This document shows, piece after piece, positions 59,932 through 64,000 of a stretch of DNA of 64,000 nt (within the stretch, counting starts at the first letter, position 1; each line of letters opens with the position of its first letter). Source of the stretch: Cristatella mucedo (lineage: Eukaryota > Bryozoa > Phylactolaemata > Cristatellidae); assembly GCA_009760855.2 (NCBI GenBank), contig WPIO01000007.1, positions 6,170,501 through 6,234,500 of the forward strand, read 5' to 3'. The translations under genes were made by a program, and so were the position numbers. The notes under the pieces were generated by a model that was not told the origin of the DNA, made no database searches, and saw only the letters and a list, made by a program, of their open reading frames with translations.

Positions 59932-60290
59932 TAATAATAATAATACGTTTGATAAAGCGCCCTCAGAGAACTCAATCTTTTTCTAGGCGCTTTAAATTGG
60001 CTGCAAAGGGAAACGCGATTGAATGGCGAGTAATATCATGCTTGATGAACAACATGAATAACATGGTTAGGGTTGACATGCACAGGGTCAGCATGCAAGT
60101 GTGGTTAGTTGCAGCATGTACAGTGTCAGCACGCATAAGCACATAAAGGACGAATCACAGGGAGCCACTAAATGCTGTCATAAATAGGTGTGTTTTGAAG
60201 TTCTTTTTAAATGCGGTCAGGTCAGGGGATGTTGCGACGCAAGTCGGGAGTGAGTTCGAAGCTTAGGGAGCATGCGAACATTCGTGCAAT
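59932..60290 (-). mobile_element. LINE-B 3' end
   Basis: ATT tail, hairpin, full 3' UTR and start of the protein end. It sits directly beside the fold-back repeat. Confidence 0.9.
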
Positions 60291-60294
60291 CAGG

Positions 60295-61955
60295 CTGCAG
60301 ACCAGAATTTGGCTTGAGCTCTTAAGTGATCACTTATGTAGTTCGTATGTACGTATGTATGTATGTATTGTATGCAGGCTCCTCTGATAAGCCACTTGTG
60401 AGCTGTTAGAAGCACCACCGAGAGGGCCCGGTGCACTGCTATGGTCCGCCTGTGATGTGGCGTGGACCCAGGCCGGTGGCTGGTGGCCAGATGATGGATT
60501 CACCATCAGGGTCGGCCGGTGCACAGTTGTGGTCGATGAGTCATCGGAGTCGACCAGGGGAGGGGAGTCGTGTGAGTAGGGGCTGAGGGGAGCCGTGCGC
60601 TCGAGGGCTCCGTGTGTTGGGAATAAACTGTCAGTATTGGGCATCGGCTGGCTCTCTGCTGTGCGACCAAACTATAACTTATATCAAAGGCTTAAAGCTC
60701 CGTACGGAGAAGCGTGGGGCGTTAGTCTCGACATCTCAATCTTTAATGCACTGGATTGGCTAACAAGACAGTATGCCATCGTTTACGCTCGAGGCAAAAT
60801 GTTCCTGCTCTTATTCCCTAGCAGAGATCTTTTAGTCGTTCTGCATTTTTTCTAATTATGCAATACTCACTATAATCGGGTTATTGATCACATCATCTAA
60901 ACCTGTCGCAACCAATACAATTTTGAATGCGTGCCCGTGAGTGAGTCCACGAGTGATTTCGTAAACTCAAGTCGTCAACGTCGTGCATACGCTAAGCCTT
61001 TGCGGTATTTACAGCATGACTACGATAGTACATCCACGGTGAGGGTCGAGCAAAACATATCAGGGGAGAATCTACTAATTTGCGGGAGTATCTAAACATG
61101 CACTGTCGTCGTTGAAATTGAACTGCGAATAGTGATGAGGATGTTAAGATTATCTCTTAGTGAAAAGGATGGAAATGAAGAGTCGGATCAATCAGCCTTA
61201 TCGAAGGTCTGCCTGCCAGCGAGTCATTTCGGCTTTGGCGAAGCTATACGCTTGTTATACTTGTTCGTTAATTTATTTTCAATTAACTTTACTAGCAATA
61301 TTCCGTGGGTAGACGCTTTCCCGCGATTGCTCACTGCTAGGCTGCGCCTCCTTCATTTAGGGGAACTCGTGGAGGAATGGCTGCCCGTGGTCACTCGGCT
61401 GGTCAAAACTTTTGGATGATCTCATCGCCGGACTTTTTGCTAAGAATGGCGAAGAACGTCAGAGAAAGTACTCAAAGCTACTCAGTCAACACTCTCTTGA
61501 GGCAGCTCATTAACTGTTCGTGCTAGTTGTCGTTGACAGTATAATTTTGAATGTGAGGCCATGAGCGAGTCCGTGAACACAGTTCACCGCAAAAGAACCT
61601 TTAAAATTAAATTTTTCGAGTTTTTTCGGGGGCACAAACTAGCTAAATTTGTAAGCAGCTAACGTTCGGCTTGATATCTCATCGATCGCAGACCGTAGCC
61701 AAAAGAGAGTGCTCCAGTCGGGGTCTCTTCTTTTATATCGGCCAGGTCGGAAATCAACACAAATCGGGTTAAATAAATCAATATCGCGCTACTCATAAGC
61801 CTGCCCATCTCGGTTATTTCATCATCGGCCTCGAGCTTGATGTCGGAAGTTTGGACCATACGCAGGTAAGTGGAGGCGAGGAAGACTGCTCGCTTATTTC
61901 ACTGAGAGGAAGCTGATGAAAAGGCTGTACCCATCGTTTTCGATAAATAAATAAA
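60295..61955. other. Intergenic spacer
   Basis: A GTAT repeat lies at 60340-60367. Unrecognised plus-strand frames occur at 60595-60855 and 61132-61419. Confidence 0.4.
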
Positions 61956-61959
61956 TTTA

Positions 61960-62143
61960 AAATAAATCCTAGCTGATTAAGCAGCCTCCTTTGTATAGCG
62001 ACAGAAAAACCTTTACGGCTATCAGCAACGCTTGCAGCGACGATAAAGGATCGCCCACCGAAGGAATCGGTTCCACGACCTCGGTACTGAGGTCGTGAAA
62101 GCAACCGCCTTACCTAGTGTGTGCCATCACGGCTCACCGATGG
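61960..62143 (-). mobile_element. SINE1 copy
   Basis: The minus strand has GAGCCGTGATGGCACAC, AAGGCGGTTGCTTTCACGAC, a changed B box GGAACCGATTCC, and GGCTGCTTAATCAGCTAGG. Confidence 0.87.
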
Positions 62144-62144
62144 C

Positions 62145-64000
62145 CATGAACTTTTAATGCAAACGTAATCTTCTGGAGATGAGACGGAAAAGCAGAAAAC
62201 TACGTCGCCTATCGACGTAGCTGCTGGGACACGAGGCTTCGCTGCCGTATAAGCCATACGTTCAATCAAAGCACGCCGAGGTAAGCTATCAACAACGTTT
62301 CTCTTCCGAACCATATTCAGCACTACACCTAGCGAGCCTCGCGGTAATCTAGCCGTTCGTTTTTCTCGAGCTTCTGTTAGAAAAACTGACGAAAATCCGA
62401 GAATCCCTCCTCGAGAGGATTTTCTGTCTGGAGTCTTCAACTTCCTTTTCGTGCTTTTCGTCGTCAATGTCTACCTTCCACAAGCCTGCTCTTTCGACAC
62501 TCACGACCGCGATGTGTCGTCTCTCAGTGCAAGAAGACTACTACTTCACTAGAACCCATACCAACTGTTCTCATTCTGAGATGCCTAGATTTACTGCTGC
62601 TCTGTATAAATTAACCCTCGTAAATCTGTCCTTAGCCTCAGGTTCTGTCCCAGCTTCTTGACAAGAGCCTAATTTAGTGTCACTCATGAAGAAGTCAACA
62701 CTAGAACTAGAGAACTTAAATTAACTTCTGCCCACTCTCCCTGCTGCCACTCCCATCAAAGAGGCTGAGACGAAATAGTCAGACCAGTTCAACTATAATA
62801 GAGAAAATTCAAACCTAACAAGTGACTTTCAAACCTAATGTAGTGGCCAAGTCCATGTCCGAATGCCTGCCAGATTGACGTTTAGTTTTTTAATCGCTGC
62901 CGCCGGTGGTGTAATCGGCTTGGTTTACACCAAACTGGCTTTGCCGCATGGCTGGAGTTTTACGGCGCCACTGGTTGAAGTCCTTCAAAATGCTACCAGA
63001 AAGGGACTAAGCAGATTTTCAGCTGCCAAAGCTTCACTTTCGATAATGCGAAAATATAGCAAATACCTTGAAATCTTCGGCCAGCTGCGTATAATATGGG
63101 TTATATATCTTGAGTATAATATTGGCGAGGTGGGCTCGTTTAACTGAATATCATGCGACCGCCGAAATGCTCGGCAGTAACGTAACATGCTTCTCGACTC
63201 GACAAATGTGTGTACGCATACTGAGAGGTAAGGGTTCAATTCTGTACTGACGTTACTACATAGTGTCCATGAGTTTCTTTGCAGCAAAGACCATTGGCAA
63301 AAGCAAACCTTTAGAGTGGCAGAGCAAGCATACGTAGCTGCTTAAGAATAGGCACTAACTGCCAAGACCGTTCGACAGGGATATGGCAAGTTAGAACTGA
63401 TATAAATCATCCCATCACAAATTTCTTCACACCTGGTTCCAAGTCCGGCGTACCGGTACGCACATGCCACGACAAAGGTGGCGGCTTCCTCGAGTCCTGG
63501 AGGAGGTAATTCCTTAGCTGCCTGCTGCGTGAGCTAGGCTAAAGAATTTCTGCAGTTACGTGAATGATGCTATTAAATCAACTTCACTTTACACTAGTCA
63601 ATCTTTTTTCTCCCTCTGGTTGGGAAGTTAATATTTGCAAACCAGCCCCTCGTTCAGCCTGAGAGGTAACTAAGCTGACGTGTGTAGCTAATGCTTTCTA
63701 ACGCTGTCGTCTTACTACCCCCGCAAAAAAGTAGGCTAACCATTTTTGTATTTGAGATTGAGGCCACTCAACGTCAATTAGCCTAAGCTACAGCAACGAA
63801 TAGCAGACACCTAATGGCATACCACAGGCTGGTGGGGGGGGGGATACCCAACAGTTTTTGGCCACTAAACGTTTGTTCGCTGAAATCTGACGACCCCACA
63901 ATCGCTACCCGACTTCCTAGACTAACCAGACGAGTTCCCACTAACTGAGAAAGAGGTGCTCACCATCACCACTGCAAAGAGTGCCCACACTTATACTCTT
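62145..64000. other. Right-edge spacer with unrecognised frames
   Basis: A minus-strand frame at 62114-62467 (basic, TKSTKRKLKTPDRKSSRGG start) and a plus-strand frame at 62863-63147 with an N-terminal hydrophobic stretch (LTFSFLIAAAGGVIGLV) are the best candidates for exons. Neither matches a family I know. Confidence 0.3.

Overview
The window is animal genomic DNA, most likely from an invertebrate; I cannot place the species. It has spliceosomal introns, dense short non-LTR retrotransposon relics, tRNA-derived SINEs and long dinucleotide repeats. There is no bacterial-style gene packing.

The one conserved host gene I can support is a CRTC (CREB-regulated transcription coactivator, also called TORC) gene on the minus strand. 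Ten coding exons can be joined from the start codon at about 42803 down to 5219. Joined, they give about 666 codons. They carry the N-terminal CREB-binding motif, a GSLPDINQ segment, a YLSPP...WRR..SDS regulatory serine site, an RPKSC site, a YGSLPDLTN motif and the start of the C-terminal activation domain (IPNIILT). The last part of the activation domain is not seen and probably lies left of position 1. Intron 1 is about 23.4 kb. A perfect GTCACGTGAC E-box palindrome lies 56 bp upstream of the chosen start codon.

Most of the rest is mobile DNA. It includes two families of 5'-truncated CR1/L2-group LINEs, here called LINE-A (ATAC/ATTAC-type tail) and LINE-B (ATT tail). There are two tRNA-derived SINE families. 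SINE1 is about 170 bp. SINE2 carries a tRNA-like head fused to the same 3' hairpin tail as LINE-B. Other elements are a 4.5 kb LINE with a restriction-like endonuclease in CRTC intron 8, a 2.3 kb pogo-like DNA transposon in CRTC intron 2 inserted precisely at a TA inside a LINE-B copy, and a Tc1-like transposase relic near 2 kb.

Layout: 1-5.2 kb, LINE, SINE and Tc1 relics. 5.2-19.3 kb, CRTC exons 10 to 2, with the endonuclease LINE and the pogo element in introns. 19.3-42.7 kb, giant intron 1 full of repeats. 42.7-43.5 kb, exon 1 and probable promoter. 43.5-64 kb, intergenic DNA with repeats, long GT, CT and AG tracts, and several unrecognised short reading frames.
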